Positions 1 through 8,615 of a stretch of 64,000 bases of DNA are shown here, piece by piece (positions within the stretch are counted from its first letter, which is position 1; every line of letters starts with the position of its first letter). This stretch comes from Alphaproteobacteria bacterium (GTDB lineage Bacteria > Pseudomonadota > Alphaproteobacteria > Rhodobacterales > Rhodobacteraceae). Position numbers and translations under genes: made by a program. The notes under the pieces are model-generated. The model saw only the letters and a list, made by a program, of their open reading frames with translations, had not been told where the DNA came from and did not search any database. The stretch covers positions 61,934 to 125,933 of the forward strand of contig JAUHWT010000017.1 of NCBI GenBank assembly GCA_030427145.1. Reading direction: 5' to 3'.

Positions 1-323
1 ACGTCGCCGGTGGCGCGGGCGAAGCCCTCGTTAAAGGCCGCGGCTTGTCCGCCGTTCTCACGCAGGATGATTTCGGGGCCGTTCTGGTATTCCGCAAGGA
101 TGTCGCGGGAGGCGTCGGTGGAGCCGTCATCGACGATGATGATCTGATCGGCGGGGCGGGTCTGGTTCAGGACGCTGTCGATGCAGACGCGCAGGAAATG
201 GCCGTAATTGAAGCTGGTAATGATGACAGTGGTGCTGGGCAGCGCGGCGTCGTCGGGCGGTGGCCGTGGGGATTGGGCGGTAGTTGTGTCCGCTTCCGTG
301 AAATGGCGGTTATCGAGCGACAT
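1..323 (-). CDS. Glycosyltransferase family 2, N-terminal part (cut by window edge)
   Basis: About 107 N-terminal residues of a GT-A fold glycosyltransferase that would move a sugar from a nucleotide donor to a glycan or lipid acceptor. The sequence shows the family start TTVIITSFNYGHFLRVCIDSVLNQ, broken here as TTVIITSFNYG then HFLRVCIDSVLNQ, followed by the donor-binding IIIVDDGSTDAS and the ENGGQAAAFNEGF segment. The ATG at 323 is preceded by GGAGGA at good spacing, which fixes the start. A Pro-rich stretch of about 30 residues precedes the fold. The C-terminal half, including the catalytic base region, lies outside the window, so acceptor and donor cannot be named. Confidence 0.85.
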   Translation of the reverse strand, partial: MSLDNRHFTEADTTTAQSPRPPPDDAALPSTTVIITSFNYGHFLRVCIDSVLNQTRPADQIIIVDDGSTDASRDILAEYQNGPEIILRENGGQAAAFNEGFARATGD

Positions 324-402
324 GGGCGGCTGTCCTCCGGGGTTTGGGGTCAACCGTCATGTGGGCTGCGTGTTCACGGGAGGGCTCAGGTGGGGTCGGG
401 CA

Positions 403-846
403 TCAATAGGGGCCGCTGCCGCCACCACCTCCACCGCTGCTGCTGTTACTGCTGCTGCGGTCGGGCAGGCGCAGGTAGACCTTGGCGCGGTTTGGCAGGT
501 TCCGCTGCACGCTGGCGGGCAGCTGGTTGAGCACGGCTGGCGAGACCTGGGTAAGGGTCGCGGCGGGCATGGCGATGAGGGTGGCATTGACGCAGCCGCC
601 GGATGGATCGGCCAGGAGCAGCGCCTCGACGTCGCGGGGATCCTCGGTCTCCATTGCGCGGGCGCAGAGCTGCTGTTGCTCGGCGGCGCTGACGGAGGCG
701 GTTGCGGGTGTGCCGGATGCGGGGGTGAAACTTTGGTCGTCGGCAGGGGCGCAGCCGACCTGAAGCAGGGGAATGGTGCCCATCGCTGCACCCGCGACAA
801 GTAACCGCGTGAGTCCCGATGGTTTTTTATCTTCGTCCCTGTGTGT
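403..846 (-). CDS. Putative lipoprotein with a Ser/Gly-rich tail
   Basis: Unrecognised small secreted protein. A basic N-terminus leads into a hydrophobic stretch (LTRLLVAGAAMGTIPLLQVGC) that ends in a cysteine, which fits a lipoprotein signal although the residues before Cys are not an ideal lipobox. The body is Ala/Pro/Gln rich, and the last ~20 residues are almost all Ser, Asn and Gly, ending GGGSGPY. The frame stays open to a GTG at 909. I prefer the GTG at 846, or the TTG at 852, because an AGGGGGG lies just upstream and the signal then starts correctly. It is on the same strand as the glycosyltransferase and divergent from the caspase fusion gene. Function unknown. Confidence 0.55.
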   Translation of the reverse strand, partial: THRDEDKKPSGLTRLLVAGAAMGTIPLLQVGCAPADDQSFTPASGTPATASVSAAEQQQLCARAMETEDPRDVEALLLADPSGGCVNATLIAMPAATLTQVSPAVLNQLPASVQRNLPNRAKVYLRLPDRSSSNSSSGGGGGGSGPY

Positions 847-1045
847 CACGGTCAACAGAGCCCCCCTGTTCACAGTTACGCTACTCCAAACCTCCTCAAA
901 TTTCCACACTTTATTGTTGAGTTGTTCGGCGCGGGAACGGCCGGGGCGTGGTGCGGCGCGAAATAATCAAACTGTTGATTTGCCGGAAAACGGTGGGCAG
1001 GCTAATGTAATGTTGGGTGATATCTGTATTCCGGATTAAAAACTC

Positions 1046-3769
1046 ATGCAGTATTCGGGTGTTCCTTATACGATTTTGCGTGGTCTGCTGGTCTGTCTGA
1101 TGCTGGCCGGGCGGGCGTATGCGCAGGATGGGGAGACCGACAGGATCGCGCTGGTTATCGGCAACAGCGACTATGTCAGCGTGCCGGCGCTGGCCAATCC
1201 GCGCAATGATGCGGAGGCGATTTCGGACAAGCTGGAGGCGCTGGGGTTTCGGGTCATCGAGCGGACCGACCTGGGGCTGGAGGCGACCCGCGACGCGATC
1301 ATTGAGTTTGGGCGAGCCAGTTACGGGGCGGAGGTGGCCCTGGTCTTTTATGCCGGTCACGGGATGCAGATGAACGGGGAGAACTACCTCCTGCCCGTGG
1401 ACAGCAGGGTGGAGAACCCGGATGCGGTTGTATCCTCGTCCCTGCGCGAGGCGGAACTGCATGCGGCGTTTGCGTTTTCGCAGCCGGATGTGGCGGTTCT
1501 GATCCTCGATGCCTGCCGGACAGATCCGTCGCGTCACGGGCTGCCGGGCAGTCCGGGCCTGTCGAGCGGGAACGCGGCCAGCCATGAGCTGGGGCGCATC
1601 CGCAGCAGTGCGGGGCTTTTGATCGTGTTTTCCGCGGCGCCCGGTGCGGTGGCGCGGGACGGTGAGGACGGGAACAGTCCGTTTACCACCGCCCTGCTGC
1701 AGTGGATTGACCAACCGGATCTTGAGGTGGGTCCGATGGTGCGGCGGGTGCGGCAGACGGTCTGGAACCTGACCAACGGCAGTCAGATCCCCTGGGTTGA
1801 GGAGTCGCTGATCGACGACGTGTATCTGGGTCCGCGTCTGGAACAGGTGGACCGGGCGACGCGGGAACTGGCGGAGCTGCTGACCACGACCATTGCCGCG
1901 TTTGAGCATCCGGTGGAGCGTCATGCGGCGGTCGTGGTCTATACGCGGCTTCTGCCCGGGGTGGATTTTTCGGGGACGGATTTCACACTGGCCGCCCTTG
2001 AGGTCGACAACCTGTCGATGGAACGGCCGCCGGATCAGGAGAGCCTCGTGTGGTTGTCGATCCGGGAGAGCGGGGATCACGAAATAATCCGGTCCTTTAT
2101 CGCCGAGTATCCCAACAGCCTGTTTGTGCCTCTGGCCGAACAGCGCATTGCCGGGCTGACGGACGGGGAGGTGAAGGTGCCGCCGAGCCTGCCGGATGTG
2201 CCGGAGGAACCTGCGGCGGTGGAGGTCGATGAGGCGGTGCTGGCCGCGACGGAGGCCTCGCTGGGGCTCGACCGCGCGGATTGGCGCGGGTTTCAGGTGC
2301 TGCTGGCTCAGGCGGGGTATTACGCGGGGCCCATTGACGGGCTGATCGGGGCCGGTAGCCGGGGCGGGTTGGCGGCGTTTCAGGAGGCGAACGGGTTTCT
2401 GCCGTCGGGGTATCTCGATGACGTGACGCTGCTGCGCCTGGTTGGCCTGACGGGGGGTGCGGCGCTGGGGTCGGAAGCCGGCAGGACCCATCGTGGGGCG
2501 ATCCACCGGCTGGCGGCCATCGCGCAGCAGGGGCCGGGGGCCGAAGCGGAGGTGATCCGGGTGGCGACGCATCAGCGATTCCCGGAAGTCCACGAATACT
2601 GGCGCGGGATCGCCGATACCTATGAGGCGGAGCATCCCGGCACGATGATCGAATACGATGTGCGACCGGACATTCAGTACAAGGAGGACCTGCTCCTGAT
2701 GCTGGGCTCGGAAACACCGCCTGACATTTACCTGACCTATGGGGGCGGGCATCTGCGGTCGGTTGCGGAGGCCGGGTTTGCGCGGGACCTGACGGAGGAG
2801 ATGGGCGCGGGCCTGGCGCTGCGCTACAAGCCTGGGGCCCTGACCAATCTGATGGTGGGCGACCGGATTTTCGCGGTTCCCATGCGCATGACGCTGATCA
2901 GCCTCTGGGCCAACCGGCGGCTTTTGGCGGAGGCGGGGGTTGCGCCGGAGGACCTGGAGACATGGGAGGGGTTTGTGGACGCCGTGCGGGCGTTGCGCGC
3001 TGAGGGGATCACGCCGCTGGCCGCAGGGGCGGAGGATGCCTGGCCCGTGGGGATTTACTGGGGCATGTTCGCGCAGGCGCTCGGCGGCCGCGCGGTTGTG
3101 GAGGACGCGCTGGCCGGACGCGGTAATGGCTTCGGGGCGGACGCGTTTGTGCGCGCGGGCGGGATGCTGGCGGATCTGGCCGGGGCGAATGCGTTTCAGC
3201 CTGACCTGACCGGTACGTCCGAGAGCGAGGCCACGGGGATGTTCGTGGGCGGCAATGCGGCGATGAGCCTGAATGGCGACTGGCTGCGGGCCAGGGCCGC
3301 CCGCAACTGGCCCGGTGGCGCGGAGGCGATGGCGGAGGAACTGGTGCGGGTATCCTTCCCGCCGCGGGATCTGGGCGTGGATGATGCGCTGACCTATGGC
3401 GGCGTGGACAGCTGGGTCATCAATGATGAGGCTCCGGAGGCCGCGGTGGATTTCGTCAGCGTTCTGGCCGGGCTGGAAAGCCAGACGGCCATTGCCGGGA
3501 TGGGATTTGGCATTCCCGCAATTGCGGGGGCCGACACGGCGATCGGGGATGCGATGCTGGCGGAGGTGGCGGGGGAACTGACGCTGAGTGAATATCATCA
3601 GCTTTATCTCAACGAGGTGCTGGGCCCCTATGCCGGTGGTGTCATGGATGACGCGGCCGTTGCGGTTGCGCTTGGGGATCTGACGCCCGTGGAGGCCGCG
3701 GCGGCGGTTGAGGCCGCCTGGGGGGAGATCCGCGCGGAATGGGGGGATGTGGTGGAGGCTGCGGAGTAG
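1046..3769 (+). CDS. Secreted caspase-like / peptidoglycan-binding / solute-binding protein fusion
   Basis: A 907-residue three-domain exported protein. Residues 1-26 are a signal peptide (cleavage after AYA). Residues ~32-265 are a peptidase C14 (caspase-like) domain with the catalytic dyad visible as His105 in FYAGHG and Cys157 in ILDACR. Residues ~408-468 match a PG_binding_1 repeat (GYYAGPIDGLIGAGSRGGLAAFQ read as GYYAGPIDGLIG then SRGGLAAFQ). Residues ~502-905 look like a family 1 ABC sugar-binding protein, with a typical opening (EVIRVATHQRFPEVHEYW), a TPPDIYLTYGGG segment and a C-terminal lobe. Peptidase plus PG-binding is a known theme in alphaproteobacteria, but the solute-binding domain is not one I know in this position. 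No ABC permease is adjacent, so the domain may act as a ligand sensor for the protease; this is inference. Confidence 0.85.
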   Translation: MQYSGVPYTILRGLLVCLMLAGRAYAQDGETDRIALVIGNSDYVSVPALANPRNDAEAISDKLEALGFRVIERTDLGLEATRDAIIEFGRASYGAEVALVFYAGHGMQMNGENYLLPVDSRVENPDAVVSSSLREAELHAAFAFSQPDVAVLILDACRTDPSRHGLPGSPGLSSGNAASHELGRIRSSAGLLIVFSAAPGAVARDGEDGNSPFTTALLQWIDQPDLEVGPMVRRVRQTVWNLTNGSQIPWVEESLIDDVYLGPRLEQVDRATRELAELLTTTIAAFEHPVERHAAVVVYTRLLPGVDFSGTDFTLAALEVDNLSMERPPDQESLVWLSIRESGDHEIIRSFIAEYPNSLFVPLAEQRIAGLTDGEVKVPPSLPDVPEEPAAVEVDEAVLAATEASLGLDRADWRGFQVLLAQAGYYAGPIDGLIGAGSRGGLAAFQEANGFLPSGYLDDVTLLRLVGLTGGAALGSEAGRTHRGAIHRLAAIAQQGPGAEAEVIRVATHQRFPEVHEYWRGIADTYEAEHPGTMIEYDVRPDIQYKEDLLLMLGSETPPDIYLTYGGGHLRSVAEAGFARDLTEEMGAGLALRYKPGALTNLMVGDRIFAVPMRMTLISLWANRRLLAEAGVAPEDLETWEGFVDAVRALRAEGITPLAAGAEDAWPVGIYWGMFAQALGGRAVVEDALAGRGNGFGADAFVRAGGMLADLAGANAFQPDLTGTSESEATGMFVGGNAAMSLNGDWLRARAARNWPGGAEAMAEELVRVSFPPRDLGVDDALTYGGVDSWVINDEAPEAAVDFVSVLAGLESQTAIAGMGFGIPAIAGADTAIGDAMLAEVAGELTLSEYHQLYLNEVLGPYAGGVMDDAAVAVALGDLTPVEAAAAVEAAWGEIRAEWGDVVEAAE

Positions 3770-3882
3770 GGTGCGCTGCCCGGCGGGAGAATGCGCGACG
3801 CTTGAACGGTGTCGGGAAGCTGCTACGCTCATGGCGATAGGAAGACACGTCGCTGAAACCTGAGGATGCCCAGGGGGGAAAC

Positions 3883-4746
3883 ATGCGGGACTGTCGAATT
3901 GCGTTGGTGGTGCTGGCCTTGAGCGCGCCGTTCCAGGTGGCGGCGCAGGCGCTGCCGGTCTGTCAGAGTACAATAGGCTGGTGTGAGATCTCCGACCCGG
4001 AGGCGGAGGGCACAATCTGTGCCTGCCGCGACGGGGAGACCGTGGTGGAGGGCACGCGGGCGTGGGTGGAGACGGCCAATCCGTTCACGAAGCTGGAGGC
4101 GGACCAGGCCACCCGGATGCTGCCGCAATGGGCGATGGCGTCGCGCAGTTTCGCAGGGCCGGGGCAGATGCCGCCGGAGGCATTTCAGGCCTACGGCGTG
4201 GTGGTGTTCAAGACGCGGGCGTCGCGGTTTGATGAGGACCGGCACCTGCTGATCTGTGAGGCCTATACCAGTGCGCTGGTACACGCGACGGAGATGAACG
4301 CTCCGACGGAAGAGCAGATGGTCACGATTTGGCCCGTCAGCAGGGACGCGGTGGCCGATGAGATCAACGCGGTATCCGGGGATGTCTGTCCGGTGGCGGT
4401 GGAGAATTACGGGCTCGTGCATGCTCATAATGCCCTGAAAATTCTGGAGCATTACCAGTCGCCGGATGGCGGGACATATGACACCGGCGGGCGGGGGCCG
4501 TTTTTGATTGCCTGGACGCCGGGGTCGAAAATCACCGAGCCGGGCACGGTGGCCCTGATGGTGGACATGTCGGATGTGGAGACGCCGGAAGCGGCGGCCG
4601 AGACCTTCACGCTCTGGCGCGACAGGATCCAGGGGGACCAGGAGCTGTGGCATGAGGATGTGGTCGAGACCGGCCTGATTGCGGCGATCCGGAAGTTTTT
4701 CGACTCCAACGGGGAAATCCTCACAGCGGTGAGTGCGGCACAGTGA
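3883..4746 (+). CDS. Secreted protein of unknown function
   Basis: 287 residues beginning with a clear signal peptide (MRDCRIALVVLALSAPFQVAAQ, cleavage near AAQ-A). The start has a strong GGGGGG purine-rich ribosome site. The mature protein opens with a Cys-rich segment (VCQST, WCEIS, ICACRDGE) that could form disulfides, followed by an alpha/beta body I do not recognise. It lies 113 bp after the caspase fusion gene on the same strand, and its TGA overlaps the GTG of the next small membrane gene, so the two are probably translated together. Other than export, no activity can be assigned. Confidence 0.75.
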   Translation: MRDCRIALVVLALSAPFQVAAQALPVCQSTIGWCEISDPEAEGTICACRDGETVVEGTRAWVETANPFTKLEADQATRMLPQWAMASRSFAGPGQMPPEAFQAYGVVVFKTRASRFDEDRHLLICEAYTSALVHATEMNAPTEEQMVTIWPVSRDAVADEINAVSGDVCPVAVENYGLVHAHNALKILEHYQSPDGGTYDTGGRGPFLIAWTPGSKITEPGTVALMVDMSDVETPEAAAETFTLWRDRIQGDQELWHEDVVETGLIAAIRKFFDSNGEILTAVSAAQ

Positions 4747-4970
4747 GTATTTTCGGGACATTCGCGAAGTTTGGTGTGCCGGCGCTGGTCGGGTTTCTGA
4801 TTGGGCTGGTGGCGATTGCAATCATTCAGCCGGTGACGCTCAACGGGAAAATACTGCTCGTGGCGACGGTGATCTGTTTTGTGGTTGTGTTTGCACGGGT
4901 GCTGGCCGTGGTGCTGGCCCTGATCCGCCCGGCGCCACCGCCGAAGCCGGAGGACAAGCCGAAGGGCTAG
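4743..4970 (+). CDS. Small membrane protein, two predicted helices
   Basis: 75 residues with two hydrophobic segments (about residues 9-29 and 36-60) and a Pro/Lys-rich cytoplasmic-type tail (PAPPPKPEDKPKG). It begins at a GTG inside the stop codon of the upstream secreted-protein gene (GTGA), a layout typical of coupled partners. Its stop shares the palindromic CTAG at 4967-4970 with the stop of the convergent HTTM gene. No family was recognised; it may anchor or assist the upstream secreted protein, which is inference. Confidence 0.65.
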   Translation: MSIFGTFAKFGVPALVGFLIGLVAIAIIQPVTLNGKILLVATVICFVVVFARVLAVVLALIRPAPPPKPEDKPKG

Positions 4971-5656
4971 AGTGCGCCGAGCAGCCGCGCCTGGAGCCAA
5001 AGGATGGACGGGTAGGCGGAAATCCAGATCCAGAAGAAGCGGTTCAGGCCGAAGAAACAGGCGTTTGAGAGGTGGAACAGGACCGCCAGGATCAGCCCTC
5101 CGATGAGCAGTTCGCGCTGGACCAGCAGCAGCGGGAAGATCACCTCGAACAGCATCACCGCCCAGGACATGGTCCAGAGCAGACGCGGTCGGTCGGCAAG
5201 GCGGCGCATTTCCCCACTGACCGGATAGGCGGAGAAGCGGAATACGTCCTGCAGGGCGCGGCCGCTGCGCCATTCGGGGTTTACGATCTTGACCTGGCCT
5301 GAGATGAAATAGGACAGCACAAGCTGCACGCCGAGGTAGCCAAAGGCTGTTTCGCGCAGGACCGGGGTCGGCGCGAAGTGGGCGAGCAGCAGGCAGGTGA
5401 GGATCAGCAGACCCATGCGGTCGCTGCCGCCGTTATACGGACCCTGGAACCGGTGCAGGATCGTAATTCCAACCAGAAAAAGGCCGAGCAGCGCCCACTG
5501 GGTCCAGAGGCCAAGGGCCACGAGAGCGCAGAGCGCGATGCGAACGGCAAACAGCGGTCGTTCGGAGCGTGGGCCGGCAAGGTGCTCGGCGCTGTGCTGG
5601 ATCAGGGCGAGGGCCATCATGATCTCGGTTGCGCGCAGGGCGGCCTCAAAGGTCAT
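4967..5656 (-). CDS. HTTM domain membrane protein
   Basis: 229 residues, mostly hydrophobic, with about six membrane helices. The stretch NGGSDRM, the helix with SYFISGQVKIVNPEWRSGRAL and the following VFRFS are characteristic of the horizontally transferred transmembrane (HTTM) family related to vitamin K-dependent gamma-carboxylase. The protein is short for the family and no carboxylase activity is implied. Its ATG overlaps the stop of the upstream gene by 4 bp, so it forms a two-gene operon with that gene. Many HTTM proteins sit beside a small soluble partner, as here. Confidence 0.7.
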   Translation of the reverse strand: MTFEAALRATEIMMALALIQHSAEHLAGPRSERPLFAVRIALCALVALGLWTQWALLGLFLVGITILHRFQGPYNGGSDRMGLLILTCLLLAHFAPTPVLRETAFGYLGVQLVLSYFISGQVKIVNPEWRSGRALQDVFRFSAYPVSGEMRRLADRPRLLWTMSWAVMLFEVIFPLLLVQRELLIGGLILAVLFHLSNACFFGLNRFFWIWISAYPSILWLQARLLGAL

Positions 5657-6093
5657 GGGGCCGCCCCGTCGATTTTGCGGGCGCTGGACATGTGCGTGAC
5701 GTCACGGGTGATGCGCCCGCCCTCGCGGTGGACGAAGACGACACGGAAGCGGCAATAGGGCAGGCGGCTTTCTGGCGGTACGCTGCGGCGGATTTCCGCG
5801 ATGACGCGGCAGAAGATTTCCTCGACGCTGTGATCCGTGGGCTCTTCCATCAGGCGCTCGGAGAGGCTGACCAGAAAAAGCGACTCGTTCCAGCGCGGGT
5901 TCCAGAACATGCGCCGGATAAATGTCTGCGGGCTCAGGTGGTCCGGGCGGGGGCGGAATTCCCGCCAGTCCCTGGGCCGTTCAGTTTCCGTGGCCGCCAT
6001 CGCCCATTCGACCCGAGGGGACGGCTCGATGGATTTGAAAAACTGCCAGGACGGGATCACCGCCGGCAGCAGAAGCTGAACGGTCCGCAACAT
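5653..6093 (-). CDS. HTTM-associated protein of unknown function
   Basis: 146 residues, soluble apart from a weakly hydrophobic N-terminus, rich in Arg and Trp. No signal peptide or known domain is evident. The gene overlaps the HTTM gene by 4 bp (ATGA), so the two products are made together and probably act together at the membrane. Such partner genes of short HTTM proteins are common, but I do not know a function for this one. Confidence 0.65.
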   Translation of the reverse strand: MLRTVQLLLPAVIPSWQFFKSIEPSPRVEWAMAATETERPRDWREFRPRPDHLSPQTFIRRMFWNPRWNESLFLVSLSERLMEEPTDHSVEEIFCRVIAEIRRSVPPESRLPYCRFRVVFVHREGGRITRDVTHMSSARKIDGAAP

Positions 6094-6147
6094 GCAGCCT
6101 GACCTAGCGCCGGGACGGTTACGGACCTGTTAAGTGTGCCGGCCCGA

Positions 6148-6792
6148 TTAGTCCTGGACGCCGTAGCCTGACATGCTTTTGGCGGTGGCGGCGATCTGGC
6201 GGTCGCTCAGCAGGACCGGGCCGCCGATCTGGAGCGTGTTGAAATACTGGTGGGCCAGGGTTTCGAGTTCGACGGCGCGCCACATGGCTTTTTCGAGGCT
6301 CTCGCCCACAGTGCACATGCCGTGATTGGCCATCAGGCAGGCCGTGCGGTTTTTCATGGCCTTAAGCACGTGGCGGTTCAGCTCGGCACTGCCGAACAGG
6401 GCGTAGTCGGCCAGCTCAATCGTGTTTCCGCCAAAGGCCGCGATCATGTAGTGGCAGGCGGGGATGGTCTTGCGGGCCATGGCGAGTGTCGTGCAGTAGA
6501 TCGGGTGGGCATGGACCACGGACTGAACGTCATCGCGGGTGGAGTGCAGCGCAAGGTGAAAGCGCCACTCGGTCGAGGGCTTGCGTGGGCCGTCCCATTC
6601 GCCGTCCCCGTCGAGTGGCATGGAGGCGATCATCTCCGGTTTGCATTTGCTGTAAGGCGTTGCTGAGGGGGAAATCAGCATCCGATCGCCGTATTTGGCG
6701 GAGATGTTGCCGGAAGTGCCCTGGTTGATCCCCAGCGCGTTCATTTCCAGACAGTATTCAATGATTTCCTTGCGGACGTTCAGCTCGCTCAT
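6148..6792 (-). CDS. Class II aldolase/adducin family protein (fuculose-phosphate aldolase-like)
   Basis: 214 residues with the class II aldolase layout: the phosphate/substrate loop GTSGNISAKYGDRMLISPSATPY, split here as GTSGNISAKYGD and RMLISPSATPY, a zinc-binding HAHP motif (VVHAHPIYCTTLA) and a later zinc ligand in MANHGMCTVG. Members cleave sugar phosphates such as L-fuculose 1-phosphate to dihydroxyacetone phosphate and an aldehyde. Length matches the family. The gene stands alone, divergent from the MATE exporter, with no kinase or isomerase beside it, so the true sugar phosphate is unknown. The ATG has GGGAGG upstream. Confidence 0.85.
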   Translation of the reverse strand: MSELNVRKEIIEYCLEMNALGINQGTSGNISAKYGDRMLISPSATPYSKCKPEMIASMPLDGDGEWDGPRKPSTEWRFHLALHSTRDDVQSVVHAHPIYCTTLAMARKTIPACHYMIAAFGGNTIELADYALFGSAELNRHVLKAMKNRTACLMANHGMCTVGESLEKAMWRAVELETLAHQYFNTLQIGGPVLLSDRQIAATAKSMSGYGVQD

Positions 6793-7054
6793 GATCCCTC
6801 CCGGTTTGTATTCGCGCGCAACATTGCGGAAACCCGAGGTGGAGACAAGACGGCGCGGCCGTCATGCCGCTTGACCGGTGCGGGTGCGGTGGCTATGGAG
6901 CGGATAGGGCCGCCGACGCCCGCCTCCCGCAGACGCAAGTCCCGGTGAAGTTCGGCCCTCGACTGATACTGTTTCATTTCACGCATATCGCGCGGATGGC
7001 AATGCGGGTACCTGTCCTGATACTGGCGCGATCCTTGTGGAAGGATGACAGGTC

Positions 7055-8431
7055 ATGACTGACACCACCAACAACCGTTTTTTGCACGACCCCCTGGGTG
7101 TGACCTATGCGAGGACGGCTCTACCAATCATTTTCGTGATGGGCATGAACGGGCTTCTGGCCGTGGCCGACGCCCTGTTCCTGGGGCATTACGTGGGCCC
7201 GGAGGCCCTGGCCGCCGTGACGCTGATGTTTCCGGTCTACATGCTCATAGTGTCGCTGGCGACGCTGGTCTCCAGCGGCATGTCGAGCCTGCTCGCGCGG
7301 CATCTGGGCGGCGGACGGCTGGAGGAGGCGCGGGCGGTGTTTGCCGGGGCGCATGGGTTGGCGCTGCTGGCCGGTGGGGCGCTGATCGTCCTCTTTGTGC
7401 TGGTCGGGCGGCCGTTTGCACTGCTCGCGGCGGCGGGGTCGGTGGAGCTTGCGGAACTGGGCCTGGTTTATCTCGGAATTACAGTGTTTTGCTCGCCGCT
7501 TCTGTTTGTTCTATCGGTGAATTCCGATGCCCTGCGCAATGAGGGCAGGGTTGGGTTTATGGCGTCCATGAGCCTTCTGGTTTCATTGGCAAATATCGCG
7601 TTCAACTGGGTTCTGATCTCCCGGTTTGAGCTTGGCGTGGCCGGGTCGGCCTGGGGGACGGCGCTCGCGCAGGCTTTGGCCTTTTGCATCATCCTCGGGT
7701 TTCGGCTGCGTGGCAAAACGGTGCTGCCGGTGTCGACCCTGCGGCCTGGGCGGATGACTTATGCATGGGCACGTATTCTGGCGCTTGGGGCGCCGCAGAG
7801 CCTGAACTTCATAGGCCTGTCGCTGGGCTCGGCCGCGATTATTGCGGCGCTGCAGATGGTGGACACGCCCCGCTATGACGAGACGGTGTCGGCCTATGGC
7901 ATCATCACGCGGATCATTACTTTCGCGTTCCTGCCGCTGCTGGGGTTGAGCCACGCGATGCAGACGATCACCGGCAACAATTACGGGGCGGCACTGTGGC
8001 AACGGTCGAACGGCAGCCTGCGCTTTGCTATGATTGCGGCCACGGTCTACTGCGCGGTGGTGCAGACGGTGGTGACACTGTTCGCGCGGGAGATCGGCGG
8101 GGCGTTCGTTGATGATCCCATGACCATCGCGGAAGTCGGTCGCATCCTGCCGGTCATGTCGCTGGCCTTCACCCTGTCCGGGCCGTTGATGATGATCGCC
8201 ATGCATTTCCAGGCCACCGGGGATGCGGCGCGGGCGGGGCTGCTGGGGCTGTCGAAGCCGTATCTGTTCGCACTGCCCCTGACGTTTGTGTTCGCAGGTG
8301 TCTTTGGTGAGGCGGGCATCTGGGCCGCCGGTCCGGTTGCGGAACTTTGCCTTTTGTGCCTGACTTGCTTTGTGCTCTCGGGCCTCGCGCGGCGGACATC
8401 CCGCCGCTGGGGTTTGTTTGAGGTGGGTTAG
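7055..8431 (+). CDS. MATE family multidrug/toxin exporter
   Basis: 458 residues with about twelve membrane helices in the two-bundle MATE arrangement. The N-terminal helix begins ARTALPIIFVMGMNGLLAVADALFLGHYVGPEALAAV, of which the PxxxxM...D.LFLGHYVG pattern and the alanine-rich following helix are typical. Family members exchange Na+ or H+ for cationic drugs or metabolites across the inner membrane. The gene is monocistronic, reading away from the aldolase gene and followed by an AT-rich spacer. Substrate cannot be predicted from sequence. Confidence 0.9.
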   Translation: MTDTTNNRFLHDPLGVTYARTALPIIFVMGMNGLLAVADALFLGHYVGPEALAAVTLMFPVYMLIVSLATLVSSGMSSLLARHLGGGRLEEARAVFAGAHGLALLAGGALIVLFVLVGRPFALLAAAGSVELAELGLVYLGITVFCSPLLFVLSVNSDALRNEGRVGFMASMSLLVSLANIAFNWVLISRFELGVAGSAWGTALAQALAFCIILGFRLRGKTVLPVSTLRPGRMTYAWARILALGAPQSLNFIGLSLGSAAIIAALQMVDTPRYDETVSAYGIITRIITFAFLPLLGLSHAMQTITGNNYGAALWQRSNGSLRFAMIAATVYCAVVQTVVTLFAREIGGAFVDDPMTIAEVGRILPVMSLAFTLSGPLMMIAMHFQATGDAARAGLLGLSKPYLFALPLTFVFAGVFGEAGIWAAGPVAELCLLCLTCFVLSGLARRTSRRWGLFEVG

Positions 8432-8615
8432 GATGTGTTGGCTTGTGTGCCATGTGAGGAATGGATTCCAAGTAACTGAAAAAAATTATAATAATCTTAT
8501 TTTTGTTTTCCCGCCGGCAACTGTCTGATGATGTCGGCTGGACCATCGCGACAGGACGTGTACGGTTGCTGATCGTATCCCGTGTGAATTGCCCGGGACT
8601 GAACAGGAGGCGGGC

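Noticed and set aside
911..4015. 1034-residue open frame antisense to the caspase fusion gene
   Set aside because: It arises from the high-GC codon bias of the real gene, is Arg/Pro/His-rich without domains, and overlaps several genes.
6789..6986. 65-residue open frame just upstream of the class II aldolase
   Set aside because: Composition is Arg-rich without domain or good ribosome site, and it occupies the divergent promoter region.
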